In this document: positions 43,334-54,066 of the stretch, one piece after another
Position numbering within the stretch: position 1 is the stretch's first letter
How the letters are laid out: each line of letters opens with the position of its first letter
NCBI RefSeq assembly: GCF_947507565.1
Contig: NC_089190.1
Coordinates: 558,001 to 622,000, forward strand
Length of the DNA stretch: 64,000 bases
From: Oscarella lobularis
Taxonomy: Eukaryota; Porifera; Homoscleromorpha; Homosclerophorida; Oscarellidae
Direction: 5' to 3'
Notes under the pieces: generated by a model
Seen by the model: only the letters and a program-made list of their open reading frames with translations
Database searches by the model: none
What the model was told of the DNA's origin: nothing
Made by a program: the position numbers and the translations under genes

Positions 43334-43848
43334 ATGTCACATCAATATCATCCTTATCACTTAGTAGATCCAAGCCCATGGCCCTATATAGGTGGTTGTG
43401 GAGCTTTATTTACTACTATTGGGGCTGTAATGTATTTTCATTATAATCAAGCTTGAGTAGTACTTTTAGGGTTAACTACATTAGGGTTTACAATGATCGT
43501 ATGATGGCGAGATGTAATTAGAGAGTCTTCTTTTCAAGGACACCACACATTAATAGTAAAACAAGGATTAAAGTATGGAATGATATTATTCATAATTTCA
43601 GAAGTTTGTTTTTTCTTTTTGTTTTTTGAGCCTTCTTTCATAGTAGCTTAGCACCTGCTATAGAAATAGGAGCAGTTTGACCACCTAAGGGAGTTGACGT
43701 ATTGAACCCATTTTCTTTAGTAAGATTGATAGCATACCAATTAACCCGACACCATCACTTTGGATTTGAGGCCTCAGCCTGATATTGACATTTTGTGGAT
43801 GTAGTTTGATTGTTTCTTTATGTTTGCATATATTGATGGGGGAGTTAA
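43334..43848 (+). pseudogene. cox3: Cytochrome c oxidase subunit 3 with internal deletion
   Basis: The frame starts [20 protein letters not shown], continues [18 protein letters not shown] and EIGAVWPPKGVDVLNPFS, then jumps directly to AYQLTRHHHFGFEASAWYWH and ends CIYWWGS with TAA at 43846-43848. TGA is read as Trp. The middle helices, roughly 70-90 residues between LNPF and the HHFGFEASAWYWH segment, are missing, although the reading frame stays open. A functional COX3 could not lack these helices, so this supports a nuclear pseudogene copy of mitochondrial DNA. Confidence 0.88.
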
Positions 43849-44606
43849 ATAAAGGTACCCCCATCAATGGACGACCACAGTTACAACATGCAATTCTTAG
43901 TCAAAAATGACGTCAAAAAAGACAAAAAGTTCTTTGAAAACTTTTTTCTGAATGATCCCGACGAATAAGTCGACTGGGGTAAGACTTTGAGATCGCTGTA
44001 GTGTCTTGAACAATCACCGAAGATTTTGGTTAAGGTTGTCGGTCCTGGATGCTTCAATCTAAATGTAAAAAATTGCGTACACAATTGAACATCAATCTCG
44101 ACGGAGTTGTACCGGTATTCGACCAATTTCGTAATATAAAATTGAGATTTTGGGCATGACATCTTCGAGAGCCTCTGCAATTGCGATAATATCACTGCCA
44201 AACACAATCGTCCAAGTCAATTTTAAAAATCATATAAGACGATTTTAAATGGTCCAAGACAATTTTAAATATGCCCAAGATTATTTTAAAAATAGGCAAA
44301 CTAGCTAATGTAGATTTAAATATAATATGAAAAGAGATAATAAATATACTAAAGACGTAAATTACAACGACATACGTTCTGATGCTGCTTCCATGTATTC
44401 TTCTTTAGAGAAATAAAAGTCAACGTTTAATTAAATAGGTATTTAGATTTTCTTCTTACGTCCTTTTAAACTTTCAATACGTGAAACTTGAACGAAAATG
44501 ATTAATCCAGCCTAAATAAAGGTGCTTAAGAACAGCTGTCGACGCTACGCTGACGTGAACGGGTCTCTATTCGTGACGTGATGCCGAGAAGGTGATGTCA
44601 ATCTGA
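43849..44606. other. Nuclear spacer with degenerate AATTGTC/ACAATTTTAAA repeats
   Basis: No gene was recognised. Between 44205 and 44310 words of the form CAAGACAATTTTAAA and AAGATTATTTTAAA recur, similar to those at 17690-17800 inside the FOCAD-inserted element. A 108-codon minus-strand frame (44207-43881) has no recognised family. Confidence 0.4.
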
Positions 44607-44856
44607 TTAAAGGGTAAGTGCCACGCGATTTTGACCCCCATTTTTTACTGTTTTGCACGGTAGTGTGACAAATAAAATTTTGTTTTTTGCATTTCTTTCC
44701 TAATAGAAATAAACATTCACGATTGTATAGCGTTTCTAATTTGCTTCCGGTGCCGCCCTATCCGGGTTCCACTTACGTCATTGGTGGAACGGAAGTCTTT
44801 CGCGCACACGTCTGCTGTGCGTAGTTGGCTGCCTCAACTGAGTCCCCACGGCCACA

Positions 44857-45168
44857 ATGGTTCAACGCTGCGTAGCTGCCGGCTGTAGCAACTCAAGCAA
44901 AGACCGAATATCCCTTTTTCGTTTTCCAAAAGACCCCGAGAGACGCAAAAACTGGTCTGATCAGGTGAAGCGTACCAGGGCTAGGTGGGAGGGGCCGACG
45001 GAGCACTCGAGGCTAGGCATCGAACATTTTGACGGCGATTGCATCACTGACGAATGCCGCGTGTCGGAGGGACTCGGATTGGGGCCCAAATAGGTTCGAT
45101 TGAAGGAAAATGCCGTTCCGACGATCTTCAAGCGGCGCCGCACCGACAACGACTGAAGGAAGGAAACA
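44857..45168 (+). pseudogene. THAP-domain DNA-binding protein of the Kolobok element
   Basis: MVQRCVAAGCSNSSKDRISL begins a THAP zinc finger (C-x4-C with later CxxH-like pair). FRFPKDPERRKNWSDQVKR, then EHFDGDCITDE, supply the remaining conserved residues. The domain binds transposon ends. An in-frame TAG at 45090 separates LGLGPK from VRLKENAVPTIFKRRR, the usual end of THAP domains, so read-through or repair would be needed. The distance to the transposase start is about 320 bp. Confidence 0.75.
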
Positions 45169-45489
45169 AGTCGGAAAAGAGGAGCATACGAAAAGCGCGA
45201 GAGAGGCAGGGTAAGATCTCAACGTGTTCTCCATTGCACGTTCTCTATTCCTTCGTATTTTTGCAGATATTAGGCGAATTGATGGCACGTGCCCCGTCTC
45301 AAACTGGTGACGATGACGCCTGTACTACACCTCTGAGCGACGACATGGCGGCTCCTTACACAGATTCGAATATTGAATCGATGACAGTAGGGCAAAAGTA
45401 CCAATGCAAAAATTTTAAATAATCCATGCCTTAGATTAGCTTGGGGAAGACTGACCAATGAATACAGGCTAAAACAGACATAGGTACAA

Positions 45490-47539
45490 ATGATTCTCTC
45501 CCCAAAGCATTCATGGACTCCTTCCCTAGAAATTCAGACAGACTTTGGCCCCCAATTCGCTTCGATTGGCTGCCAGTGCAATCTCCTTGATGCTCCTCCA
45601 TTGTCTTTACTCAAGAAGGATAAAAGTAAAGTTGACAGCGTCAGCTCAGCTCAGACAGAGAATGAGGCAGAGGATGAGGACACAGAGGATGAGAACACCG
45701 ATCAGTCTGACTTCGAAATGGCAGATAATGCTGAGCCCACTAGAGAAATGCCGCGCGAGACAATTACGTATTCCTTTATTTGGCATTTCATTATTGATAA
45801 TTTTAGGCCGTTTCACAAAGAGCAAAAGTACATTGTGTTTGAATCAGCGTTGCTTTCTCTCTTCAATAAATGTGTGTATTGCGGGTCACACGACGTCATA
45901 GTGACAAAGGCCGTCACTGGGTCCCTCTTGAGGGTGAAACAGGACTGCGAAGACTGTGATCTCGTACGGGTATGGGATAGCCAACACTTTGTCAACAACT
46001 TGCCTGCCGGAAATATTGCAATTTCTGCTGCAATATTCTTCTCTGGATCTTTGCCTTCTCAAGCCCTGAGAATTTTTGAATTCCTGAACTGTGCCTGCGT
46101 GTCAAGACGGTCGTACTTCAGGCAGCAAAGTCAATACATTTTGCCAAGTGTGTCTCACGTGTGGCAAACGAAGCAGATGAAAATTCTTCAGCGACTAAAG
46201 GCTACTGGTGCGCCTGTAACTGTATGCGGAGACGGAAGAGCTGACAGTCCTGGCCATTGTGCCAAATTCGGGTCATACAGTCTGGTTGAAGTCGAACAGA
46301 ACGTGGTCATTGACTTGCAACTAGTCCAGGTACTTCTTCACTATTTATTCATTGACTGACCTTATAGTGGCATTCTTTCATAGAGTAATGAGGTGCTCGG
46401 ATCATATCACATGGAGAAAGCTGGTCTGATGAGATCTCTTGAATTTCTTGATGAGCACGGCATTGACATTGGCCTCCTCATCACTGACCGCCATCGTGGC
46501 ATAGCTAAATGGGTTAGGAAAAACATGAGAGCAACAGTTCACCTCTTTGATGTTTGGCACGTAGCAAAATGTGAGTATTACGCAACGTAGTACAGTTCTG
46601 ATTAACTATATTTTTTGGCAGCATTCCGTAAAAAAGCGGAAGCCTTAGCAAAGACGAAGGACTGTGAAATTATTGGCTGCTGGATTAAGAGTCTTGTCAA
46701 CCATCTGTACTGGTGTGAAGCCTCGACTCCATCAGGAGACTCTGACGAGATTCGGGCGAAATGGCTGTCTCTGCTAAACCACATTCAGAATGTGCACACA
46801 GGGCATGGAAATCGTTTTCCATCCTGTACCCATCCTTCTCTGACTGGCGAAAGAGAGAAAAAATGGTTCAAACCTCGTAAGCAGTCTAATTGTGTTTAGA
46901 AACTGTACTAACAGCCATTTTCAGACACTAAAGCCTTAGCCAAAATAGGCGGACTGATTCAAGGGAAAACTTTTGCTAAAGATGTGGGACTGCTTTCACC
47001 GCTTTATCAAACGTCATCTCTGGAGGCATTCCATAGCGTCATCATTCACTTCGCACCGAAATCCGTGGCCTTTTCGTATGATGGGATGAACGCAAGGTAC
47101 TACTCTCTCTTGTAGTTGATTCGGAAAAAACTACCAGAGACGTATCTAGACTTTACCTCGCTGCTCTTCATTTCAACGAAAACAGCTCACGAGTTCAAGC
47201 CCGGACACTTGCAGGTGACGAAAGGTACTCTATTCTTTATCCGAAGTACAAGAAAGGCGGGTACATTGTGCGGAAACTGTTAGTCGACAGTTCTTACGGT
47301 AATTTCATTTTTGAAGTCATTTCACATGCATAGAATTGACTGATTGATTGATTGATTGTACAGGGTACGTTGAAGACATTTTGGAGCATGTCAATAGGGT
47401 CACGAAAAACCCAGACCTTCTACCACGGCAGAGAGAAGAACGGCCCCCACCATTGTCTCAAAGTTTTGAGAAGCCGGTCAAAGAGGAAGCTGTTCAGAAG
47501 CAACAGTCAAGATTCGCTTTATTCAATACACGTAGGTGA
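45490..47539 (+). CDS. Kolobok transposase
   Basis: Six exons joined by short GT...AG introns: 45490-46326; about 46384-46571; 46621-46876; 46925-47097; about 47148-47298; 47364-47539. The N-terminal part is acidic. The catalytic core shows GAPVTVCGDGRADSPGHCAK, then SNEVLGSYHMEKAGLMRSL, LLITDRHRGIAKWVRKNM, VHLFDVWHVAK and SSLEAFHSVIIHFAPKSV. Candidate catalytic acids are the Asp of GDGRADSP, the Asp of LITDRHR and the Glu of SLEAFHSV; this assignment is inferred from position. It excises and inserts the element through its inverted ends. Confidence 0.8.
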
Positions 47540-47741
47540 ATATACACGTAGGTAAATAGTCAGAATGTATAACACAGATCGGGGTAACGGAAGCCAGCAA
47601 ACGCTGCGCTTGGGAAGGCATTTCTAATACTGCTGACGACACATGCCGGCAAAACTACACGTACGTCTCTCCCCAGCCATCCCCAACACCATCTTGTAAA
47701 TTGCCGGTATGCCATGTAGCGATAGCGTCTATTAGAAATAT

Positions 47742-48374
47742 TTAAACACAGTGAAAGTGTAAAAAAAGGAAACCATACTCATTAGTCGGTGGTGCTTGCT
47801 GGCTATGTTGGCTAAGATCATCTCCGTATTCCTGCCTCATTTGATAATAAGCTGTCTGAAGAACCCAGACGTTGAGGTACACTGCGTCGAACCCTGGATG
47901 CTCGATGATGCACTGCATTGTTGGGTCGACTTCGTCCATTTTGCTCCCATCGGGTCCCATTTCTTGGAAGCAGATGCATTCGTTCTCCGTTGGCAAAATT
48001 GGGCAATTTCCACAAGTACACCTATTATTTTTATATAGTTTTATTGATTTTTAGTGTCTAGTTAATATCACCATTGAAGTGACCCCAGCCTCTCGACCTC
48101 TGAGCTTCCCTCGCTTTCGCTCGAGTCCGAAGAAGCGTCCTCAGGCGGAGGAGTGACTCCAGGTTCGAAGCGGTAAGGCCTAACGACGTCTGCGTTCTCC
48201 GGAATGGGCTGATGATAGGCTACTTTCGGTGTCGTCGAACCACTGCGATATCCAGTCGTCGCTTCCATACGGGGAGGCGTCAGGGTCCGGAACATCGTCA
48301 CGGGCAGCGTCTGAGTCTGGTGAGTCGATTTCAGGACGAAGGGAGATGTCTGTAGGGTTGTTCGCGTCGTTCAT
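47742..48374 (-). CDS. P2X7-like cysteine-rich domain protein within the Kolobok element
   Basis: Two minus-strand exons. The first (48374-48060) starts MNDANNPTDISLRPEIDSPD and is acidic and serine-rich. The second (about 48010-47742) reads CTCGNCPILPTENECICFQE, DEVDPTMQCIIEHPGFDAVY and NVWVLQTAYYQMRQEYGD. The cysteine spacing and the late W-LQTAYYQMRQ helix match the intracellular domain of P2X7 receptors and the many transposon-encoded relatives of it. There is no channel part. The role in transposition is unknown. Confidence 0.7.
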
Positions 48375-48590
48375 TTTGTTAGGCAGACGTATGCGCGAAA
48401 GACTTCCGTTCCACCAATGACGTAAGTGGAGCCCGGATAGGGCGGAACCGGAAGCAAATTAGAAACGCTATACAATCGTGAATGTTTATTTCTATTAGGA
48501 AAGAAATGCGTAAAACAAGGTTTTATTCGTCACACTACCGTGCAAAACAGCAAAAAATGGGGGTCAAAATCGCGTGGCACCTACCCTTAA

Positions 48591-50197
48591 CTAATAAATA
48601 ACAGCTATGAACCAAACACTCTCAGAATCTCGTGTCGCGCGTTGATGAGGAAAAAGAGTAAATAGGTAACAAATTGAGTATGTTTTCATCTTGTAAATTG
48701 TATACAGTATTCATAGCCTCTCAACGCTTTTTGCATGAACATTTGAAGGATGGATTGGAAGATCGGCTACAGTATACAATGCCTTGCTCTACACGTTTTT
48801 ACTTCGCTTAATTAAACAGATTTCACTCTACAAACTCGAAGCGCTTGCGGACGCCGACCGTTGCAAGCACATAATCGTTTAGAGAACGCGCAAATGTATT
48901 TGACCGAACGCGCACAGATCGAAGCCTCAGCCTTGGAGCGAAAATTGGAAAAAAGAGGTAAGCCGTTTGCAAGGAAGAGCTTCACGGCGTTTATGAAGCG
49001 CTAATTTGGTCCGACACACCCGCATGTGCATTATACGGGGTTTCTTACCCTAGTGCGCTAAGCACACGCCCATTTTAGAATCACCGTTTTTTCGCCGACA
49101 GTAAACTGGTATGCGCGTTAACTGCCGTCTAGCGGAAGACAAATACCTAAAGTTTCATATATTTGCTGTTATTAGAATCGTCCTCTTTGGCTTGTTTCAT
49201 TTGCTCCGCCTTTGCCGCACTTTATCCGCTTATCTAAGCATTTCCACCGCTGGTGCTGCTACTTATACGTGAGCGTATGTAGTGTTACACTCATATGTGG
49301 CTTGTGTCGGATTGGACACTGTCTTTTGACGACGATTTAGACCATTTTTGACAAGACATGTCCGATCTTCAAGAACGCGTGCTTACAGCAAAGGCCGTTC
49401 TCATACACGGTGTGTACGAAGGCATTCAATACGTCGTTCCATGCTTCCCTGTTCTTACCGTCGATCTTCACCGCTGTCGAGCATCTGTTATAGGGGAAGA
49501 TAACGAACCTGGGCCTTCATTTGACTGTCTCGTTAATAGTGCTGAAATCCAATTAGCTTCTTGCCCTCAAGTTATTATTTCCTACAGCAGCTTTCACATC
49601 AATGTAGGACCAAAAAATGTTACTGATAGGTTTAGAATAGGCATTTACAACCGGAACCTCTATTATAGACCTAACCTCACTAAAAGTTTATGCAAACCTG
49701 TTCTCCTTCCCTAAAAAATGATTCGTTTCTTCTTCAGATCTCTAGAGGAGGGAACATGCAGCTGCCAACTCCGATCGCTTCGAGCTTCCGACGATTGAGA
49801 TTCCGAAGAACAACGCCGGGAAAATCCATATCCTTTATGAAGGCTGCACTGACCTATAAATCGTAATAGTAATTATTTGAAAATACTTCGGTATTCATCG
49901 CTGACTTTTCTAGGCAGCGGTAGCCACATATTTGGTCTCGACGTGCATGATCCGTCGCGCGACTCCCGCCTCAAATTTGCTGCAGCTATGACAGACGTCA
50001 AAACTACAGCTACGTAGGAGCACGCCTCTCCAAGTCTGCAAACTATACGTAGAATTGCTAGTTGAAAGTAAGTATCGTCAGTTTATGCAATTGCAATGAG
50101 CACACGCACACAATTTCGCCGCTTATGCGCACCACAGCCCAAGGACGTAGCTTTCCGCAGACATCCATTGGGAATGCCGTATCTACATTATTTATGC
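48591..50197. other. Spacer; one unrecognised open frame
   Basis: A + strand frame at 49358-49714 (118 codons, starting MSDLQERVLTAKAVLIHGVY) has no recognised family. The rest shows no coding or repeat structure that I can identify. Confidence 0.25.
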
Positions 50198-50299
50198 TCA
50201 TACGACACTTTTTCTAGAGAGCGTACCTTGTCCATGATGAGGAACATCGGTTTTTCGGAAACCGAATAGGAGTGCTGCTTCTTGTGCAGTACCCAGCCG

Positions 50300-50875
50300 G
50301 ACTTCAAAAAACCATTTCGGTCGAGCATGCTCTTCCATGCCTAGATAGAACACTGTTGACCATGTACGATTACACGTCATGACCAGCTCGCCGGAGATGA
50401 GCCACAGCGCGAGAAAGGCCTTCCTTTTCCATGTGGTACAAAACTCCCACCTCATTGCTCTAAGGTATACGGAGTGCATCGTGATGCTTACTTTCCCACT
50501 AGTAAAGTACCTGCACAAGTTGAAAGTCAAGGACTTTGTTCGTGTTTCTTTCAAGCCAAGTGTAGCTGCCATATTTTGCACAGTGACCAGGACTATCGGC
50601 ACGGCCGTCACCCGCAACTACGATAGGGCCCTGCAATCTTTTTAGGTCAGACAAAAGTGAAGACTGGTGCGTCTTCCAGACGGCGTCAATTTCTGGCTGC
50701 ACGTAGCAGCTTTGGTTTTTGAAGAAGATTTGACGACTGATAGAAGCACACACTGCAAGAATTCGAAAATTCTAAGTGATTGCGTTGGAAAACATCCAAA
50801 AGACGTAATCGCTGCGGTCATAAAAACGTTTCTCGCTGGGCTATTTCCAAGATGCGGCTTGCTGTTCCACGTCAT
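50300..50875 (-). pseudogene. Second Kolobok transposase fragment
   Basis: Minus-strand exon with LRIFEFLQC then, in the next frame, FFKNQSCYVQPEIDAVWKTH, VVAGDGRADSPGHCAKYGSY and LDFQLVQ, followed by GT. The block is clearly related to the transposase at 45490-47539 (GDGRADSPGHCAKFGSY) but divergent, so a different Kolobok family. No TTAA-flanked ends were identified around it, and it contains frame changes. Confidence 0.75.
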
Positions 50876-50890
50876 TTTAGACTCGCATGA

Positions 50891-51128
50891 TTGCCAAAGC
50901 TGATTGATTTGAAGGAAACTTCCAGAAACGCGCTTTTGGACGTTTACGTCCTTTGCAAGGCAGTGGGTACAGGTCTGGAAGAGCTGAAGAAGGCAGGCTT
51001 CAAAAACAATGTATTTCGTTTCGGGTCCGAAAGCGACGACGAAGACTTCGAAGATGACCTAATCGATGAAACTCCTTCATCGCCGATGGAAGTCGAAGAA
51101 GAAATCGAGTCTGAAGACGACTACGAAG
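50891..51128 (+). other. Acidic open frame, cut by a hAT insertion
   Basis: The frame reads LLDVYVLCKAVGTGLEELKK and a highly acidic tail with SESDDEDFEDDLIDE. It is opposite and adjacent to the Kolobok fragment. The hAT element at 51129 begins within codons for its acidic tail. No family is recognised and function is unknown. Confidence 0.35.
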
Positions 51129-51589
51129 TAGTGATGGGCCGACACCAGTAATTTTGAATCGATACGATACCGAGTACGATACCTTAAAGTATCGGTCCTT
51201 TCGATACTTTTTCGATACGATCTATACTACTATAGCGACAGGGCCTCGGCTTTGTTCGCCTAAAACTCACGAAGCCGACAATGCCTGGTCGCCATGTCAC
51301 TGCCGTTGCCCTTGTCCTAACGTCAAGAGTGCACAGTCACTTTGTCGTCTCCGTCGGCGCTATCGTACTAACAAAGCTACATAGCGTCGAAAAATCGCTA
51401 ATCTCTAAACTCTCTAAACTCGATGCGCACTGTCTGTGCACTGTTAGCGACGTAAGCTTAAGGTTACCGGGTGAGCGCAGGCGTCCTCAGGTGCGAGTGT
51501 GCTACAGCAGGCGAAGAGAGCGTAGCTCGGTACGCGCGCATGCGCATAACAGATTGACATGGGCGTTTCCTCTTTTTTTCTCTGAAGAA

Positions 51590-53638
51590 CCTCCCAAAAC
51601 AACTCTTACCCAATTCTTTGCTCTCTGCCAAAAAGACGCTTTTGCCAAGACAATCTTGTATCCAAATATTCCAAAATACTATACCTGGAATGACAAAGAA
51701 TGGAAACCTCGAAGACGTTGCAAACCAGTTTCAAATTATCCAGGAAAATTTCAGTCTGATACAATCGGACGCGTTTACACTGTTCGTCCGAATAATGTAG
51801 AGTGCTTCCATCTTCGCCTTCTTCTTCACACCATTCCCGGACCTTCATGCAAAGTTGACGAGGTTATTTGTGAGACAAACCGTGAAGCCTGCAGACTTCG
51901 AGGTCTTGGAACCTTGCTCTTACGGAAGTTACGATTTCCGAAATGCCGTCTAAAATTCGTGACATGTTCGCAATCATGCTTTATTTTTGCTCAATATCTG
52001 ATCCTCTCGCACTTTGGGAAACCCACAAAGGCCATGTCCGAAGACTACCTGCACAGGCAAAGACAAAGCGCATCAGTTCCAAACCTTCCTTTCACCCAAA
52101 CCATCTTTAATCAATGTCTTATCTACATAGAAGACAAACTTCTCTCCTTCCCAGGTGAAAACCCTCTAAGCACTTACGGTCTGCCTTCACCTAACAGAAG
52201 CGACGATGAGACAACAACACTTAGAGAAATTTTAGCAGAATACGCCTACGACAGAGAAGAAATGCAGCAAATTGTCATCGAAAGAGAGCCAACTTTAACC
52301 TCCCAGACCAAACTTACGCATACGATGCTCTCAACCGAATAACGCAACCCGAAGAGTCTGGAATTCTGTTTCTTGATGCACCTGGCGGAACAGGAAAACC
52401 TATCTCATCAATTTGTTCCTCGCAAAACTCCGAGCGCAGGGAGAAATTGCACTTGCTGTCGCTTCTTCAGGAATAGCAGCCACATTACTCAGAGGAGGAA
52501 AGAGAGCCCATTCTACCTTCAAACTTCCCCTTGATCTCCACTTCACAGAGAATCCTGCAACGTAAAAAAAGGCTCTTCGCGCGCTCGACTTTTTCGTTTA
52601 GCGAAGGTCATCGTATGGGACGAATGCACAATGTCATACAAGCGAGCATTCGAAGCACTTGACAGAACTCTCAGAGACATTCGCAAAGTGACCAAATCAT
52701 GAGAGGACTACCCGTTATCCTTGCAGGCGATTTTCGACAAACGCTTCACATCATCCGCAGAGGCACGAGAACCGACGAAATTGAAACTTGCCTCAAATTG
52801 TCTAGAGCAATATGGCCCCACGTACAGGTAATACATCTGACAACGAATATGAGAGTTCACATGCACGACGATCCCTTTGACTCGGATACTCTTATTCGTA
52901 TAGGCCAAGGTCAAATCCCTACTGATCCAACAACTGGTCTCATAGACATCCCCTATGAACACACCGTTGACTTCCCTCAGGAATCACAAGATAAAGTCTT
53001 TCCAGATTTAGCAAACAACTTTTCAGACACTAGCTGGACCTCTGAGAGAGCTATACTGGCTCCGACGGATGAAGTAGTTGACTCGATAAACCAGCCACTC
53101 CTCGATCTGCTTCCTTCTCCAGCCCAATACCTATCAATCGACTCAACTGACGACGTGGACGCTGCTCTCCAATTTCCCGTGGAATTCCTTAACTCCCTGA
53201 AGCCCTCAGGACTACCCCCTCATGACCTGACGCTAAAAGTAGGCTGCCCGGTAATACTTCTTCGTAACCTTGACGCCCCCAGATTATGTAACGGTACATA
53301 TCGTTCGACAACTCCGACCCAATGTCATAGAAGCCACCATTGCACTTGGGCAGTACGCAGGCGAAACCGTCTTTATACCACGAATCCCTCTACCATCTGA
53401 CACAACTATACCCTTTAGACGATTGCAATTTCCTCTACGCCTCTGCTTTGCCATGACTATAAAGAAGTCTCAAGGTCAAACGCTTCGTGTGGCGGGACTT
53501 TCTCTCATGTCACACTGCTTTTCTCATGGACAATTCTATGTTGCATGCTCTCGAGTAACCACCCCAAATAACCTATTTCTTCTTACAGAATCTGAAAAAA
53601 CTCGCAATATCGTGTACCCTGAAGTATTATTAATATAG
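51590..53638 (+). pseudogene. Helitron Pif1-like helicase, degenerate
   Basis: Matches the helicase part of animal Helitron Rep/Hel proteins: FFALCQKDAFAKTILYPNIP, KYYTWNDKEWKPRRR, GRVYTVRPNNVECFHLRLLL, then LFLDAPGGTGK (52375-52396), IALAVASSGIAATL-type sequence in a shifted frame, IVWDECTM-type Walker B (about 52615), ILAGDFRQTL (52720), LTTNMRVHM, LKVGCPVILLRNLDAPRLCN and RLQFPLRLCFAMTIKKSQGQ. The Rep nuclease domain and the first part are missing. Frame changes occur near 52340, 52396, 52560 and 53270; at 52396 the Walker A lysine-threonine codons lose one A from an A run. Confidence 0.85.
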
Positions 53639-53686
53639 AAATCCCAAAAACCTACATCACCCTTTTCCAAAAATAACGACATAAAA

Positions 53687-53713
53687 CCCGGCGAAGCCGG
53701 GTATAAATGCTAG
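53687..53713 (+). repeat. Helitron 3' terminus
   Basis: A perfect six-pair hairpin CCCGGCGAAGCCGGG (53687-53701) is followed eight bases later by CTAG (53710-53713) and then T. A short hairpin just before CTRR, with insertion before T, is the Helitron 3' signature. It lies 50 bp after the helicase stop, so it is probably the end of that element. Confidence 0.88.
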
Positions 53714-54066
53714 TACTTTACTAATTTTGAATGCACAAAACGCACTTTAGATAACAGAAATAAAACAGAAATAGGAGAGTCAATAGGGGGTCAGTAGAAC
53801 CTAAATATCAGCTCTGACCAAGTTTGTACCACCTGAGATACCATAAATGCCACGACAACTGATATGAAGGGTGGCAATGGGTCCCTGCTCCTTGTTTAGC
53901 GAGTGACGTAAGACTTTAATTAAATTTTATACTGCTATTGCGCATGCTTGAAGAGTATCGAACTTCCGATACTTTTCTAAATTGTATCGATACCTTTCGA
54001 TACTGCACAGTATCGGTGGTATCAAAGTATCGGTATCGGCCCATCACTACTACGAAGCTGACTCAT

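Larger units (their letters stand above)
44611..48586 (+). mobile_element. Kolobok-type DNA transposon, near-complete
   Basis: Inverted ends of about 205 bp (44611-44815 and 48382-48586; sharing GTGCCACGCGATTTTGACCC on the left) are flanked by TTAA (44607-44610 and 48587-48590), the target duplication of Kolobok elements. Inside are a THAP-domain protein, a spliced transposase with the GDGRADSPGHCAKFGSY block, and on the opposite strand a P2X7-like cysteine-rich gene. The THAP gene has an in-frame stop, so it may no longer be active. Confidence 0.85.
51129..54049. mobile_element. hAT transposon with perfect 8-bp target duplication, invaded by a Helitron
   Basis: The ends are TAGTGATGGGCCGA (51129) and its inverse TCGGCCCATCACTA (ending 54049). 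The flanking octamer CTACGAAG is identical on both sides (51121-51128 and 54050-54057). Subterminal ATACGATACC/AGTATCGGTACC-type repeats occur at both ends. No hAT transposase lies inside; instead a Helitron helicase and Helitron 3' end fill most of it, so this is a non-autonomous hAT that was hit by a Helitron. Confidence 0.88.
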
